Shown in pieces: positions 9,901-18,617 of a stretch of 64,000 bases of DNA. The stretch's first letter is position 1. Each line of letters starts with the position of its first letter. The DNA comes from Aquimarina sp. MMG016. GTDB lineage: Bacteria; Bacteroidota; Bacteroidia; Flavobacteriales; Flavobacteriaceae. Position numbers and translations under genes: made by a program. The notes under the pieces were generated by a model. It ran no database searches and was not told the DNA's origin. It saw only the letters and a list, made by a program, of their open reading frames with translations. Location: positions 372,001 to 436,000 of the forward strand of contig NZ_JAGJEA010000004.1 in the NCBI RefSeq assembly GCF_018100805.1, in the 5' to 3' direction.

Positions 9901-10705
9901 TAGCTCCGCTAGTACGAATCTGCATCGCCAAAGAGCCTAAAACAGGTAGTGGAATCTTTTTTTGTGAAGGGTAGATATGTTTTATTGGCGCATATTTACC
10001 ACCGTGAATACCATTTGTGTATAAAGGATGATGTAATGCAAATAAAATAGTTTTGTCCTGGTTTTTTTTAAATTCACTCTCTACTTCTAAAAACATGGCC
10101 TCTCTGGTTTTTATCTCCGGACAATTATCATTGATCGTTGGATGTTTATTCCAATCCTCGAGATACCATTGAGAGTCCAAAATAATTAGCTGTATGTTCT
10201 CTGTGATTTCTATACTTTCTAAAGCGCATCCTGTTTTTGGTTTAAAGAGTTTTTTATCATCAAGTTTATCTTCAAAATACTTTTCCTCTCTTTCAAGTCC
10301 TTTTAGGCCTTCGTTATACCAGTCATGATTTCCAGGAATGAAGTATACCTGGCCATCAAAATTTTTTACCGCATCTATCTGAACATCCAGACGATGCTCT
10401 GCGATCGGTCTGTCTTTTTTATCTTTTTTAGGCATCCCATCAGGATAGATATTATCACCCAGAAAAATGGTATAATTCCCTTTTTTTTTATGTCCTTCTA
10501 AATATTTCTCTAGTGCCAACAGAGCGGGGGTACTTTGTCCGGGTTTTGCATATCCTGCATCTCCTATGAGATAGAAAGTCTTTTCTATCTCATTATTCTC
10601 TGGTTGCACAGTGTCATCAAAAGATTCTCGATATTTTGGTTCATATGAAGCACAACCCCACACAAGTAAGGTTAGTACAACAATGAAAGTATACTTATAA
10701 TTCAT
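6995..10705 (-). CDS. Lipoprotein metallophosphoesterase fused to a C-terminal outer-membrane barrel
   Basis: A 1236-residue protein. I chose the start at 10705 because it places a lipoprotein signal (VLTLLVWGCASY) at the N-terminus and avoids overlap with the upstream gene. Residues ~40-330 form a calcineurin-like phosphoesterase with all metal motifs: LIGDAGY, FLGDNIYPDG, PGNHDWY, ALHHPLY and SGHEHS. A middle region of ~450 residues has no known domain. The last ~350 residues look like a BamA/surface-antigen (D15) barrel, with LRAYRTERFTGQSALVGSAD and a terminal FSFSFAFKF. It probably sits in the outer membrane with the enzyme tethered to it. It appears to share a transcript with the upstream GH3 gene and the downstream barrel gene. 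Confidence 0.8.
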   Translation of the reverse strand: MNYKYTFIVVLTLLVWGCASYEPKYRESFDDTVQPENNEIEKTFYLIGDAGYAKPGQSTPALLALEKYLEGHKKKGNYTIFLGDNIYPDGMPKKDKKDRPIAEHRLDVQIDAVKNFDGQVYFIPGNHDWYNEGLKGLEREEKYFEDKLDDKKLFKPKTGCALESIEITENIQLIILDSQWYLEDWNKHPTINDNCPEIKTREAMFLEVESEFKKNQDKTILFALHHPLYTNGIHGGKYAPIKHIYPSQKKIPLPVLGSLAMQIRTSGAISTQDNQNKQYKSLVQRLETLAKGANKIIFASGHEHSLQYIEHNGIKQIVSGAGAKNSYAALSNDGIFAYGGQGFVRLDMYKDGSSWASYFGSKNNKPELLFKKEIYKKTPTYDVESIPGVTQQVVEASVYETEGTDRTEFYESIWGDHYRELYGTKIKAKVAVLDTLYGGLEVVRKGGGHQTRSIRLQDKDGKQFNMRALKKSGIKFLQSTVFQNNYVEESLENTISEDILLDFYTAGHPYIFTVIPELSDAVGVFHTNPKLYYIPKQKALGKFNAEFGNELYMIEERPEENHKDLASFGKPDDIESTADVYERLRRDEKYKIDEPSYIRARIFDMLIGDWDRHQDQWRWAEYELENGDHIFKPIPRDRDQAFSNFDGGFLGTLRGLMGFANQFQVYDDELKDVKWINSSATRLDRTLIRNSGRDEWLKQAKYIQENLTDNAIENAFRNIPPEAKGKDLNTIIKNLKGRRKNIVDIADRYYDCLTRLSIVMGTDKDDLVEIYRMKNGKTRVRVYRIKDGLKGVMLSDKTFDKKETKEIWIYGLDDDDVFESTGEVDNPIRINIVGGQNNDIYRFNKGHKIAVYDHKSKPNTIEKKGGAKIRFTDNYQINNFDKNEDVLTTSSVLPVIGFNPDDGIRIGPMAIFTINGFHRNPFSSKHTFSGGYYFATQGFDIGYSGEFAGILGNYNLLVDVRYTSPNFAVNFFGFGNETVNNQDELDFDYNRVKLSTYSTALGAIKKGRLGSYFEYKGSIEGIKVDDTNERFITLEAGLPNLEAFERKWFAGLDGTYGYESYDVTVNPTRGMKFEINVGGRMNVDNTDRTFGYIKPYLGFYNALSRNRKLVLKTAAKGQFNIGENFEFYQGAQLGADNLLRAYRTERFTGQSALVGSADIRYSFKQFKTSVLPLQIGIFTGIDTGRVWISDNDQSDKWHSSLGGGFWMNSADALSATFNLFTGEDGARFSFSFAFKF

Positions 10706-10710
10706 AATAA

Positions 10711-12246
10711 TTAGTTTATTGTAGAAATATTTTCGGAAACAAATGATTCCCACTCTGCAAATTTTTCTTCAGACATTACTCGTTCCATTTTAACTTGTCC
10801 ACCTTTTTTCTTTTGAGATCCGCTCCATTCTGAGAAAACCTTTACGGGAACGGTAGTTACTTTTACTCCTTTTAGCGCTTTACTGCGAGCTACTTTATAA
10901 TTTTTGTTTGCATTTTTTAATACCTCATCCAGTTTATCCGATAAGGTTTCATTATCAACAGAACTATCTGTTCCTAAATACCAATGGTGATGAAATTCAT
11001 CATTAATTCGGGTAGCAGCAAGGGTAAATTCTGGTATTTCTATATCAAATTTTTCCTCTAACTCTCTTAAGGCAGTATTCATTTTATTTACTGATAACTG
11101 TGATCCGACAACATTCAGGAAAAACTTGGTTCTTCCGGTAATTCTTATTTCAGCACATTCTACATCAGTAAATTCTATGGTGTCTCCGATTATATATCTC
11201 CAAGCTCCAGAAACTGTACTTATCAGTAATACATAATCTTGATCTAGTTCTACTTCTGCAAGGGTGATAGACGGAGCATCTTGTTTTAGGGAACCATCTT
11301 GATTAATATATTCTGGTTGAAAAGGAACAAATTCAAAATAAACTCCATTATCAGTAATCAACTTCATAGCATCAGTTTCTGGGCGTTCTTGATACGCTAT
11401 AAAACCTTCTGAAGCCAAATATGTATCGATGACATTAATCGGATGCTTTAACAAGCTATTAAAACTTTTTTCATAGGGAGCAAAGGCAACCCCTCCAGAA
11501 GTGTACACCTGCAGGTTTGGCCAGATATCGTGAATGGTTTCAACCTTATGGTAATCAATTACTTTTTGCAACATTAATTCCATCCAAGAAGGGATTCCGC
11601 TTAACGCACCAATATCCCAATCCTTTGCTTTTTCCGCAATTCTTTGTACTCTCTTATCCCAATCATCAATCTTTGCTATTTCTTTTCCGGGTTTATAATA
11701 ACCCTCGAACCAAAAAGGAATGTTACTAGCACTAATTCCACTAATTTCACCTTCCAGATGGCCGTTTCTTTCTTGTAGATCGGTAGAACTGCCTAACATC
11801 ATGATTCCTTTTTCGAAAAAAGATGCCGGTAAATCAAAGTTAGATAGCGCTTCCACTTGTTTGATTCCTGCACTACGAATCGCTTCAATCATATCATTGG
11901 TGACTGGAATACGTTTGCTTTTCTTTCCGGTGGTTCCGGAGCTTAACGCAAAATAATCCGGACTACCAGGCCAGGTAACGTTCTCTTCTCCGTCAATGAC
12001 ACGGTGCCACCATTGTTCTAACAATTGATGATAGTCGAAATACGGAATCTTACTTGCAAATTCTTCCTGAATATTTTTAGCCTTCAGTATGCTCTCAAAA
12101 TCGTACTTCATCCCAAATTCAGTTCCGGAAGCTGTTTTCAACAACTTCTCCAGTACTTTTTGTTGCGCATCCACATGATTCGGTTCTGAAGTTAGCGCTC
12201 CCTTCAAGTTTATTGCTCCTTTAATAATACTTCCTATAATTTCCAT
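10711..12246 (-). CDS. GH3 auxin-responsive-promoter family protein (acyl-adenylating/amidosynthetase fold)
   Basis: A 511-residue soluble protein of the GH3 family, which belongs to the ANL adenylating superfamily. The adenylation-type motifs are recognisable: YFALSSGTTGKKSKRIPVT (phosphate-binding loop), VYTSGGVAFAPYE, YLASEGFIAYQ and WRYIIGDTIEF, then GRTKFFLNVVG. Plant GH3 enzymes join amino acids to acyl hormones; the bacterial substrates are mostly unknown. The length matches bacterial members. It lies 5 bp from the metallophosphoesterase/barrel gene and 8 bp from the HD/Pycsar-effector gene on the same strand, suggesting one operon. Confidence 0.85.
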   Translation of the reverse strand: MEIIGSIIKGAINLKGALTSEPNHVDAQQKVLEKLLKTASGTEFGMKYDFESILKAKNIQEEFASKIPYFDYHQLLEQWWHRVIDGEENVTWPGSPDYFALSSGTTGKKSKRIPVTNDMIEAIRSAGIKQVEALSNFDLPASFFEKGIMMLGSSTDLQERNGHLEGEISGISASNIPFWFEGYYKPGKEIAKIDDWDKRVQRIAEKAKDWDIGALSGIPSWMELMLQKVIDYHKVETIHDIWPNLQVYTSGGVAFAPYEKSFNSLLKHPINVIDTYLASEGFIAYQERPETDAMKLITDNGVYFEFVPFQPEYINQDGSLKQDAPSITLAEVELDQDYVLLISTVSGAWRYIIGDTIEFTDVECAEIRITGRTKFFLNVVGSQLSVNKMNTALRELEEKFDIEIPEFTLAATRINDEFHHHWYLGTDSSVDNETLSDKLDEVLKNANKNYKVARSKALKGVKVTTVPVKVFSEWSGSQKKKGGQVKMERVMSEEKFAEWESFVSENISTIN

Positions 12247-12254
12247 GAAGTTTT

Positions 12255-13502
12255 TTATTTTGAAATAATTGGTTCTGCTACCTTTTCGGCAAGTTCTACG
12301 TTGGCAAAAGCAAAAATAAATGCGATTACCGAGAGTATTATTCCGATGGTAAAAACTATATATGTGATCTTCAAAAGCTTATATTTTCTTTGCAGTACTA
12401 CACCAAGGAGATAGAGGTCTTTGGTTAACATTTTGTACACATATTCCTTCTCATTAATTACCTCATCAATTGCTTCCTGATATCGATCGTAAGGCATCTT
12501 GAAAAAATTTCCGAAGAATAATAAATTTACTTTTCGATTTTTTACTTGCTCCTTGGTAAATTCTCCTCCGGTAACTTTTGGTTGCGTGGACATAATAGAA
12601 AGGATGATAGCCGCCACACTAAACAATACTAATATCAAACTAGGGATCATTAAATGTCTATTTGAGGGAGCATCTAATTTTGGAATCAAATTAGCGAGCG
12701 CCAACGAAATAATGATTGCATTTACAGAAAGTAGAATATTTGCTTTGGTATCTGCTATATCACTAAGTTTAATATGATTTCTTAGGGTAACTCTATATAA
12801 CGTTTGAATTCCTCTTTCGGGACTTTCATTTTTATACTTTGCTTTTAGTTTAGCCTTTAAATCCTCTTTTTTCCTTTTCTTCTTTCTTTTTTTACCTTTC
12901 TTTACAATCTTTAAAAGGTTTTTATTTTTAATGGGCTCCCAATTTTCAATTGCGTACCTGGTGTAATATTTGTGCTCTTCAGTAAAAAGCTTCAAGTTCT
13001 CTTTTCTCCACGCTACAGAAGAATAGTCTGCAATTCCTTGTAAACTATACTCCTGCCTCAGTAATTCACTTACTTCATTATAATAATCTTTTGCCAAGTG
13101 TGAACTATCTGCATCTTTTAGTATTTCTTCTAACTTAGTTGTTGGCTCCTGATCAAACTTTGTGGCTCTTATGCAAGCAACTGCTTTTTGTTTTTTTGCT
13201 TTATCAATTGGCTGATCTCTAAAAAAACCTTCAATAATTAAAACACTTTCCTCTTCGTGGTTTTCAGTGCTCTTTATGTAACCAGCATCATGAAACCAGG
13301 CCGAAAGGATTAAAATTTCTTTTTCTTCGTCATTAACGTCAGAAGCTTCACAAATCTCTTTGACACTTTCTACCACTCGTTGTGTATGTAAAAAATTGTG
13401 ATATAAAAATGTCTTTGGTAAGTCATTTTTAAAAAGATTAAATATGTAGCCTTCAGCTTTTTCTAGTATTGATTCCATGTTTCTTATATTAATTAGTTTC
13501 AT
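12255..13502 (-). CDS. HD-domain protein with C-terminal Pycsar-effector membrane domain
   Basis: A 415-residue protein. Residues ~10-200 are an HD phosphohydrolase-like domain (FLYHNFLHTQRVV, then AWFHDAGY and later KDADSSHLAKD). A lysine-rich linker (KKGKKRKKKRKKEDLKAK) follows. The C-terminal part has two pairs of membrane segments and the phrase LSDIADTKANILLSVNAIII, typical of the Pycsar effector TM domain (DUF5706-like). In Pycsar defence this domain damages membranes on sensing cyclic UMP or CMP, but no pyrimidine cyclase gene is nearby. HD fusions of this kind are common in flavobacteria. A second Met at residue 9 is an equally plausible start. Confidence 0.75.
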   Translation of the reverse strand: MKLINIRNMESILEKAEGYIFNLFKNDLPKTFLYHNFLHTQRVVESVKEICEASDVNDEEKEILILSAWFHDAGYIKSTENHEEESVLIIEGFFRDQPIDKAKKQKAVACIRATKFDQEPTTKLEEILKDADSSHLAKDYYNEVSELLRQEYSLQGIADYSSVAWRKENLKLFTEEHKYYTRYAIENWEPIKNKNLLKIVKKGKKRKKKRKKEDLKAKLKAKYKNESPERGIQTLYRVTLRNHIKLSDIADTKANILLSVNAIIISLALANLIPKLDAPSNRHLMIPSLILVLFSVAAIILSIMSTQPKVTGGEFTKEQVKNRKVNLLFFGNFFKMPYDRYQEAIDEVINEKEYVYKMLTKDLYLLGVVLQRKYKLLKITYIVFTIGIILSVIAFIFAFANVELAEKVAEPIISK

Positions 13503-13523
13503 CTAAGGTAAGAACAAAATGAG

Positions 13524-14168
13524 TTAACCTTTCTCTTGTTCTTTAACTAATAACATTATTTCATCGGGAGATAAATACAACTGTTTGATTCGTGCTTTAT
13601 ATTTTTCTGATAGCGAACTATGGTTAAGTATAAACCTTTTAGTTTCCAATATATAGTCCTTCATGTTATGTGAAACTGCGTAGGTGTCGGCCACGCGTTC
13701 TGCTTCTCTTATATAATTTTTAGAAAGCCAATATTTTAAACCAAAAGCAATTAAATTCAGACTACTTCTCTCATGATAATCTAAGATATGTCCAAGTTCA
13801 TGACCAATCCAACCTATTAAAACATCTGAAGGAACGTCTTTGATTTTTAATTCTAATCCGTCTATCTTAAAAACTTTACTCATAAGGATCACATACCTTC
13901 TTTTTCTTTTAGATTTTAAAAGTGTAGAGAATTTCGGTTGTGCTTTCATGAATGATTTATTCAATGAAGGTTTGAATTTAAATTCAATGTATACTTTTCC
14001 TAATTCAGGATAATGCGATAAGGCAGTATTAACTTCCTTCAGAATATTCTCCGGAATTATTTTATTTTCAGCGTATATTTTTGAATCTGTGAAAAAGTTC
14101 ATACATATGATTAAGGCAACTACTAATTGACTATTAATTATCATTTTCGTAAATAATGGTCTTTGCAT
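13524..14168 (-). CDS. Exported zincin-type metallopeptidase-like protein
   Basis: A 214-residue protein with an N-terminal hydrophobic signal or anchor (INSQLVVALIICMNFFT). The centre holds GWIGHELGHILDYHER, an HExxH zinc site, and about 45 residues later REAERVADTYAVSHN, which could supply the third ligand as in M48-like gluzincins. The middle strand KRRYVILMSKVF fits the edge strand of such folds. The substrate is unknown. It lies 21 bp from the HD/Pycsar-effector gene on the same strand and may be in the same transcript. Confidence 0.65.
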   Translation of the reverse strand: MQRPLFTKMIINSQLVVALIICMNFFTDSKIYAENKIIPENILKEVNTALSHYPELGKVYIEFKFKPSLNKSFMKAQPKFSTLLKSKRKRRYVILMSKVFKIDGLELKIKDVPSDVLIGWIGHELGHILDYHERSSLNLIAFGLKYWLSKNYIREAERVADTYAVSHNMKDYILETKRFILNHSSLSEKYKARIKQLYLSPDEIMLLVKEQEKG

Positions 14169-14259
14169 TTTATGTTTAGCAAGATAATTAGACCCTATTG
14201 TAGACCTTAATGCATATGAAAGAAAGAGTAACTCTTTTGATTAATATATTTTAAAACTA

Positions 14260-15711
14260 TCATAGATTTTCAAAATGGTCGTCTAAAAAAATTAATCGTT
14301 TGGACAACCACGATTCTATATATTCTAGATGTTCTGACATAGAAACATCTGATGGCCATATCATCATCTCTCTTTCATACACTTTATTCTGATTGAAGTG
14401 TTTATATATTTCTCTTAAAGTGTTGAATAAATTTTGGTCGCTAAAAGCTCCTTCTCTTAGACTCAACCAACGATTTTTAAGGCGTTGTCGATAGTTATCT
14501 GGATTTACTTTTAGCAAACGATCGAACAAACCGTTACTCAAAATATCATCTGTAGTTGGGATTCTTTTTCCATCTTGAATTGTACCTAAAACACCGTCTA
14601 AGTCCCAAGGAACATTAAAGTATGGCGTTTTTTTGTCGTACCGCGCCACGTAGAAGTTTTTACCTAAATTATCGGTAGCTCGAATTAGATTAATAAATAA
14701 AAAGTAGTCTATTGCGTTATCCAGATCAAACTTTTGAGCTATTTTTTTCTTAAATGTAGAATCTTTGGATTTAATCACGAACTTGGTAAATCGATAAATG
14801 TTTTTCCATTGCGCTTTATAATTCAAAAAAGGATATTCAATTTCGTAACCGGCCCAATGTGGAAAAATATTTTTATACTTTGGTGCCATCTTGTATGCTG
14901 GAGCACCATTATGACTTCCCGCCTTGAATAGCTCGCCTCTCACTTTACGTTTTTTATGTTTTTTGAGTTGTAAGAGTTTTCGATCTACTTGTTCAGTTAA
15001 CGCATATATTCCGATATATTTTGAATCCAAAAAAACCTCTGTAAACATTAAGTCAATGCCACTTTTTGCATCTTCTTCTTGATTTAAGTATGAAGGTTTG
15101 TGAATCGACAACCATAATTTATTGCAGAAATAAGATCGCAAACGAAGTGGTTCATTATACAAACCATCTAAGATCCAATCATCATCCTCTCGAAGGTTGC
15201 CAAATTGTTTATCGATGGATATTTCTTCTTTTGCATCCTCCCAAAACTCTAAATCATATGATTTCTTCGGAAATTTTAAAGAAATATTACCTCGCAATTC
15301 TATACCTGCTAAGGCATTCTTACTACTATCTTTGTTAGTAAATGTAAATTGAGAAGAAACCTTTGGATCGTCTTTTACAACCTCTTCTATAGTTATTTTA
15401 GTAATCGGAAGTTGTGTAATATATAGTTTAAATATATCATTCCCGTGGTTTACACTATAACTTTTTGCATATGACAAACTATCTAATGATGAAGAAAACA
15501 CATAGCCTCCTTCAAAGTTTATATTTAGCATATTGCTGTTAGAATTCCAAGTATCCAGTATCCTAAAATTCCATACAATAATTTTGTGTGTTTGATCTAT
15601 ACCATAACGCTCTTTTTTCGGAGTTAGCATCTCAATATCTTGTGATAATAATTGAGTGCAACAGCAAAGTGTTAAACCATATAAAAAAAGAACCTCTTTT
15701 TTAAACTTCAT
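14260..15711 (-). CDS. CotH-family secreted kinase-like protein
   Basis: A 483-residue protein with a signal peptide (VLFLYGLTLCCCTQLLSQ). It follows the CotH pattern: RGNISLKFPKKSYDLEF near the start, then DDDWILDGLYNEPLRLRSY, a central FTEVFLDSKYIGIYALTEQVDR, and the acidic metal-binding NVPWDLDGVLG. CotH proteins are atypical kinases of the cell surface or spore coat, and outside Bacilli their targets are unknown. It is divergent from the PafA-like phosphatase gene with ~150 bp between the starts. Confidence 0.8.
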   Translation of the reverse strand: MKFKKEVLFLYGLTLCCCTQLLSQDIEMLTPKKERYGIDQTHKIIVWNFRILDTWNSNSNMLNINFEGGYVFSSSLDSLSYAKSYSVNHGNDIFKLYITQLPITKITIEEVVKDDPKVSSQFTFTNKDSSKNALAGIELRGNISLKFPKKSYDLEFWEDAKEEISIDKQFGNLREDDDWILDGLYNEPLRLRSYFCNKLWLSIHKPSYLNQEEDAKSGIDLMFTEVFLDSKYIGIYALTEQVDRKLLQLKKHKKRKVRGELFKAGSHNGAPAYKMAPKYKNIFPHWAGYEIEYPFLNYKAQWKNIYRFTKFVIKSKDSTFKKKIAQKFDLDNAIDYFLFINLIRATDNLGKNFYVARYDKKTPYFNVPWDLDGVLGTIQDGKRIPTTDDILSNGLFDRLLKVNPDNYRQRLKNRWLSLREGAFSDQNLFNTLREIYKHFNQNKVYEREMMIWPSDVSMSEHLEYIESWLSKRLIFLDDHFENL

Positions 15712-15867
15712 TGAGTTTTTTTAGTGAACATTATTCTCAAAATACGAATATCGATTAAAATAGCACTAAAATGTAACTCAATCCCTATAAGTTTTATCTG
15801 TATTCATAAATCACTATCAATTTATCTTCTTTTTGACTATTTTGAAGTTTATAACGATTTTGAATTT

Positions 15868-17511
15868 ATGATTTTTAGAGTAACAAGTATCATCGTACTA
15901 TTTTTTTTCTCTACGAGTACTCAACAAAGGAATGAAAATGGTGAAAAAAAGATAAAACCCAAACTTGTAGTTGGTATTGTTGTTGATCAAATGCGTTATG
16001 ATTATCTCACTCGATTTTATGATCGATTTGGAGAAGGCGGGTTTAAAAGAATGATTAAAGATGGTTTTTCCTGTAAAAATCATCATATTGACTATATTCC
16101 TACTACTACTGCTCCCGGACATGCTTCCATTTTTACAGGTACTACTCCTAAAAACCATGGAATTATTGGTAATACCTGGTATAATAAAATAAGCAAACAA
16201 AAAGTATATTGCGTTGAAGATAACACTGTCTCTCCGGTTGGCACAAGTAGTTTTGACGGTAAAATGTCGCCAACCAAACTGAAAAATACTACTATCGCTG
16301 ACCAAAATCGTTTACATACTCAAATGCGAGGTAAAACGATTAGCATAGCGATCAAAGACAGAGGTGCAATCCTTTCTGGAGGGCATACTGCCAATGCTGC
16401 TTATTGGTTTAGAGGAAAAGGACAAGGAAGTTGGATTTCATCTTCATACTATATGAATAAACTACCTCGGTGGGTTGTAGATTTTAACGAGTCAAACATT
16501 ATTGATTCTTATTTTAAGGATTGGGATACTCTATATGAAATTGACTCTTATACCTCAAGTGGACCTGACGACACACAATTTGAAAGAGGTTTTAAAGGGA
16601 AAGAAAAAGCTATATTTCCTTATAATTTACAAAGGCTTAAGGAATTTAATAGTCAATACGATATTATAAAGCATACTCCATTTGGAAACAGCTTAACCAT
16701 TGATTTTGCAGTTGCATCCATAACCGAAGAAGAATTAGGGAAAGACAATAATACAGACTTTTTGACAATCAGTTTTTCGAGTACAGATTACATTGGGCAT
16801 AATTTTGGGGTAAATTCTAAAGAAGTCGAAGATACCTATCTTCGTCTAGATAAAGACATAGAACGTTTGCTATTGAATTTAGATAAGAAAGTAGGTAAAA
16901 ATCAATACACTGTTTTTCTTACATCGGATCACGGAGCCACGCAAGTTCCTCAATACCTAAAATCTATAAAAGTACCATCAGGATACTTTAAGGAAGCAAC
17001 CGTATATTTAGAGCTAAAAAATCATATCAAATCTTTTTATAAAACAGATAGTATTATTGAATCAATTACCAATAATCAAGTTTTTTTAAATTATAGAATC
17101 ATTAAAAAAAACGCTCTGGATGCAGAAGAAATTCAACAAAGGATTGCAAAGCATCTCTTGCAATCAGATAAAATTGCTAAAGTATACACCCGCACACAAT
17201 TACAAACCTTAGGTTTTAGTGAAGGAATAGGAAGTTTGATACAAAAAGGATTTAATCTTACAAGAAGCGGAGATGTTTGTTATATTTTAAACCCAGGAGT
17301 TATCGCATACGCAAGAACAGGATCTGCACATGGGAGTGGATATAACTATGACACCCATATTCCATTATTATTTTATGGCCGAGGTATCAAACCAGGCAAA
17401 ACCTTTAAGAAAACGACTGTATCAGATATAGCTCCGACAATTGCCACATTGTTGGATATTAATTTACCCAATGCTTCTTCAGGCAACATTCTAAATGAAG
17501 TTTTTGATTAA
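15868..17511 (+). CDS. PafA-like alkaline phosphatase/phosphodiesterase
   Basis: A 547-residue exported enzyme. I chose the start at 15868 because it puts a signal sequence (MIFRVTSIIVLFFFSTSTQ) at the N-terminus; an upstream in-frame ATG at 15724 would add an implausible tail. Alkaline phosphatase superfamily motifs: GIVVDQMRYDYL (metal Asp), PTTTAPGHASIFTG (nucleophile Thr), SSTDYIGHNFG, FLTSDHGA and GSAHGSGYNYDTHIPLLFYG (metal ligands). PafA is the calcium-dependent periplasmic phosphomonoesterase typical of flavobacteria. It is 10 bp upstream of the YihY/BrkB gene and probably co-transcribed with it. Confidence 0.88.
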   Translation: MIFRVTSIIVLFFFSTSTQQRNENGEKKIKPKLVVGIVVDQMRYDYLTRFYDRFGEGGFKRMIKDGFSCKNHHIDYIPTTTAPGHASIFTGTTPKNHGIIGNTWYNKISKQKVYCVEDNTVSPVGTSSFDGKMSPTKLKNTTIADQNRLHTQMRGKTISIAIKDRGAILSGGHTANAAYWFRGKGQGSWISSSYYMNKLPRWVVDFNESNIIDSYFKDWDTLYEIDSYTSSGPDDTQFERGFKGKEKAIFPYNLQRLKEFNSQYDIIKHTPFGNSLTIDFAVASITEEELGKDNNTDFLTISFSSTDYIGHNFGVNSKEVEDTYLRLDKDIERLLLNLDKKVGKNQYTVFLTSDHGATQVPQYLKSIKVPSGYFKEATVYLELKNHIKSFYKTDSIIESITNNQVFLNYRIIKKNALDAEEIQQRIAKHLLQSDKIAKVYTRTQLQTLGFSEGIGSLIQKGFNLTRSGDVCYILNPGVIAYARTGSAHGSGYNYDTHIPLLFYGRGIKPGKTFKKTTVSDIAPTIATLLDINLPNASSGNILNEVFD

Positions 17512-17521
17512 ATTTTACGTT

Positions 17522-18418
17522 ATGAAAAAACCTACAACAATTAACATAAAGTCATTTTTTAGGATATTAACCACAACTTACAAAAACTGGAGCTCTAATG
17601 AACCGTTCCAAATGAGTGCTGCAGTAAGTTATTATTCGTTGTTTTCATTTCCAGCTTTACTTATCATCATTATTCAGGTCACTGGACTATTTTATGAAAA
17701 AAGAGAAGTTAAAGGTAAAATTATTAAAGAAATATCTGAAGTTCTGGGTATTGATGCAGCTAATACAGTAGAAGTAATGCTTAAAAACGCAGTAGATCAA
17801 GAACAATCTACTTTGGTGATTATCATTGGTATAATTACACTACTTTATGGAGCAACAGGAATGTTTATAGCCTTGCAAAAATCTTTAAATACTATATGGA
17901 GAGTGAAACCAAAACCAAAAAACGAAATTTTAAAAATGATAAAAGATCGAATTTTTTCGCTTGGACTGATCTTAATGATTGGATTTCTATTACTGACCTC
18001 TTTAGTATTAACGGCACTAATTACAGCTACCACAGATTGGATCAGTCAACATTTTCCAGATTTCATTTTATATGCGATACAAGTAATTAATTTTGTGCTA
18101 TCCTTACTACTTACAACTGTATTATTCGCTTTCATGTTTAAGATATTACCTGATGTTACAATGAGGTGGAAAGATGTTTGGTTGGGCGCTTTTATCACAA
18201 CGATTCTGTTTAGCATTGGCAAATCTGCCTTAGGTATTTATTTTGGAACGGTAAATCCCGGATCCACGTTTGGAGCAGCGGGATCTGTAATATTGATACT
18301 ATTATGGGTCTCATATTCTAGTCTTATTTTGTTTTTTGGAGCAGAATTTACACGAATACTCGCATCCAAATATGGTGCAGGAATTCAACCTGCCTCTTAT
18401 GCGGAGAAAGTTGATTAA
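17522..18418 (+). CDS. YihY/virulence factor BrkB family inner-membrane protein
   Basis: A 298-residue polytopic membrane protein with about six hydrophobic helices. It has the family signatures QMSAAVSYYSLFSFPALLII near the N-terminus, LYGATGMFIALQKSLNTIW in the middle and GAAGSVILILLWVSYSSLILFFGAEF near the end. YihY/BrkB proteins are of uncertain function and were once misannotated as RNase BN. The start at 17522 is preferred to 17495, which would overlap the phosphatase gene. Confidence 0.88.
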   Translation: MKKPTTINIKSFFRILTTTYKNWSSNEPFQMSAAVSYYSLFSFPALLIIIIQVTGLFYEKREVKGKIIKEISEVLGIDAANTVEVMLKNAVDQEQSTLVIIIGIITLLYGATGMFIALQKSLNTIWRVKPKPKNEILKMIKDRIFSLGLILMIGFLLLTSLVLTALITATTDWISQHFPDFILYAIQVINFVLSLLLTTVLFAFMFKILPDVTMRWKDVWLGAFITTILFSIGKSALGIYFGTVNPGSTFGAAGSVILILLWVSYSSLILFFGAEFTRILASKYGAGIQPASYAEKVD

Positions 18419-18548
18419 TCCTATAAATTCTTATTCCTGTCATTTAGGATATCTACAATTCTTTCAATCTATACTTCTTTTCTAAAAGGAATGGTGAGCT
18501 ATTAAAAGAAGGGCTTAAAAACTTAAAAAATGAATGTTAGGATGTTAA

Positions 18549-18617
18549 GGTTTTTAAGGTTTCTGAGTTTTTGAAATTAATAATAAACACTCAATATCCT
18601 CGGAAGCCTTAAAAACC
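18549..18617. repeat. Inverted repeat at the end of the integrative module
   Basis: GGTTTTTAAGG at 18549-18559 and its exact complement CCTTAAAAACC at 18607-18617 flank a 47-nt AT-rich loop, touching the stop codon of the helicase-like gene. It could be a loose terminator for that gene or mark the left edge of the mobile module. No T-run follows on either strand. Confidence 0.45.

Noticed and set aside
12835..12905. Lysine-rich stretch as a frameshift site
   Set aside because: The frame is continuous through it, and both flanking domains (HD and Pycsar effector) are normal; it is a basic linker.
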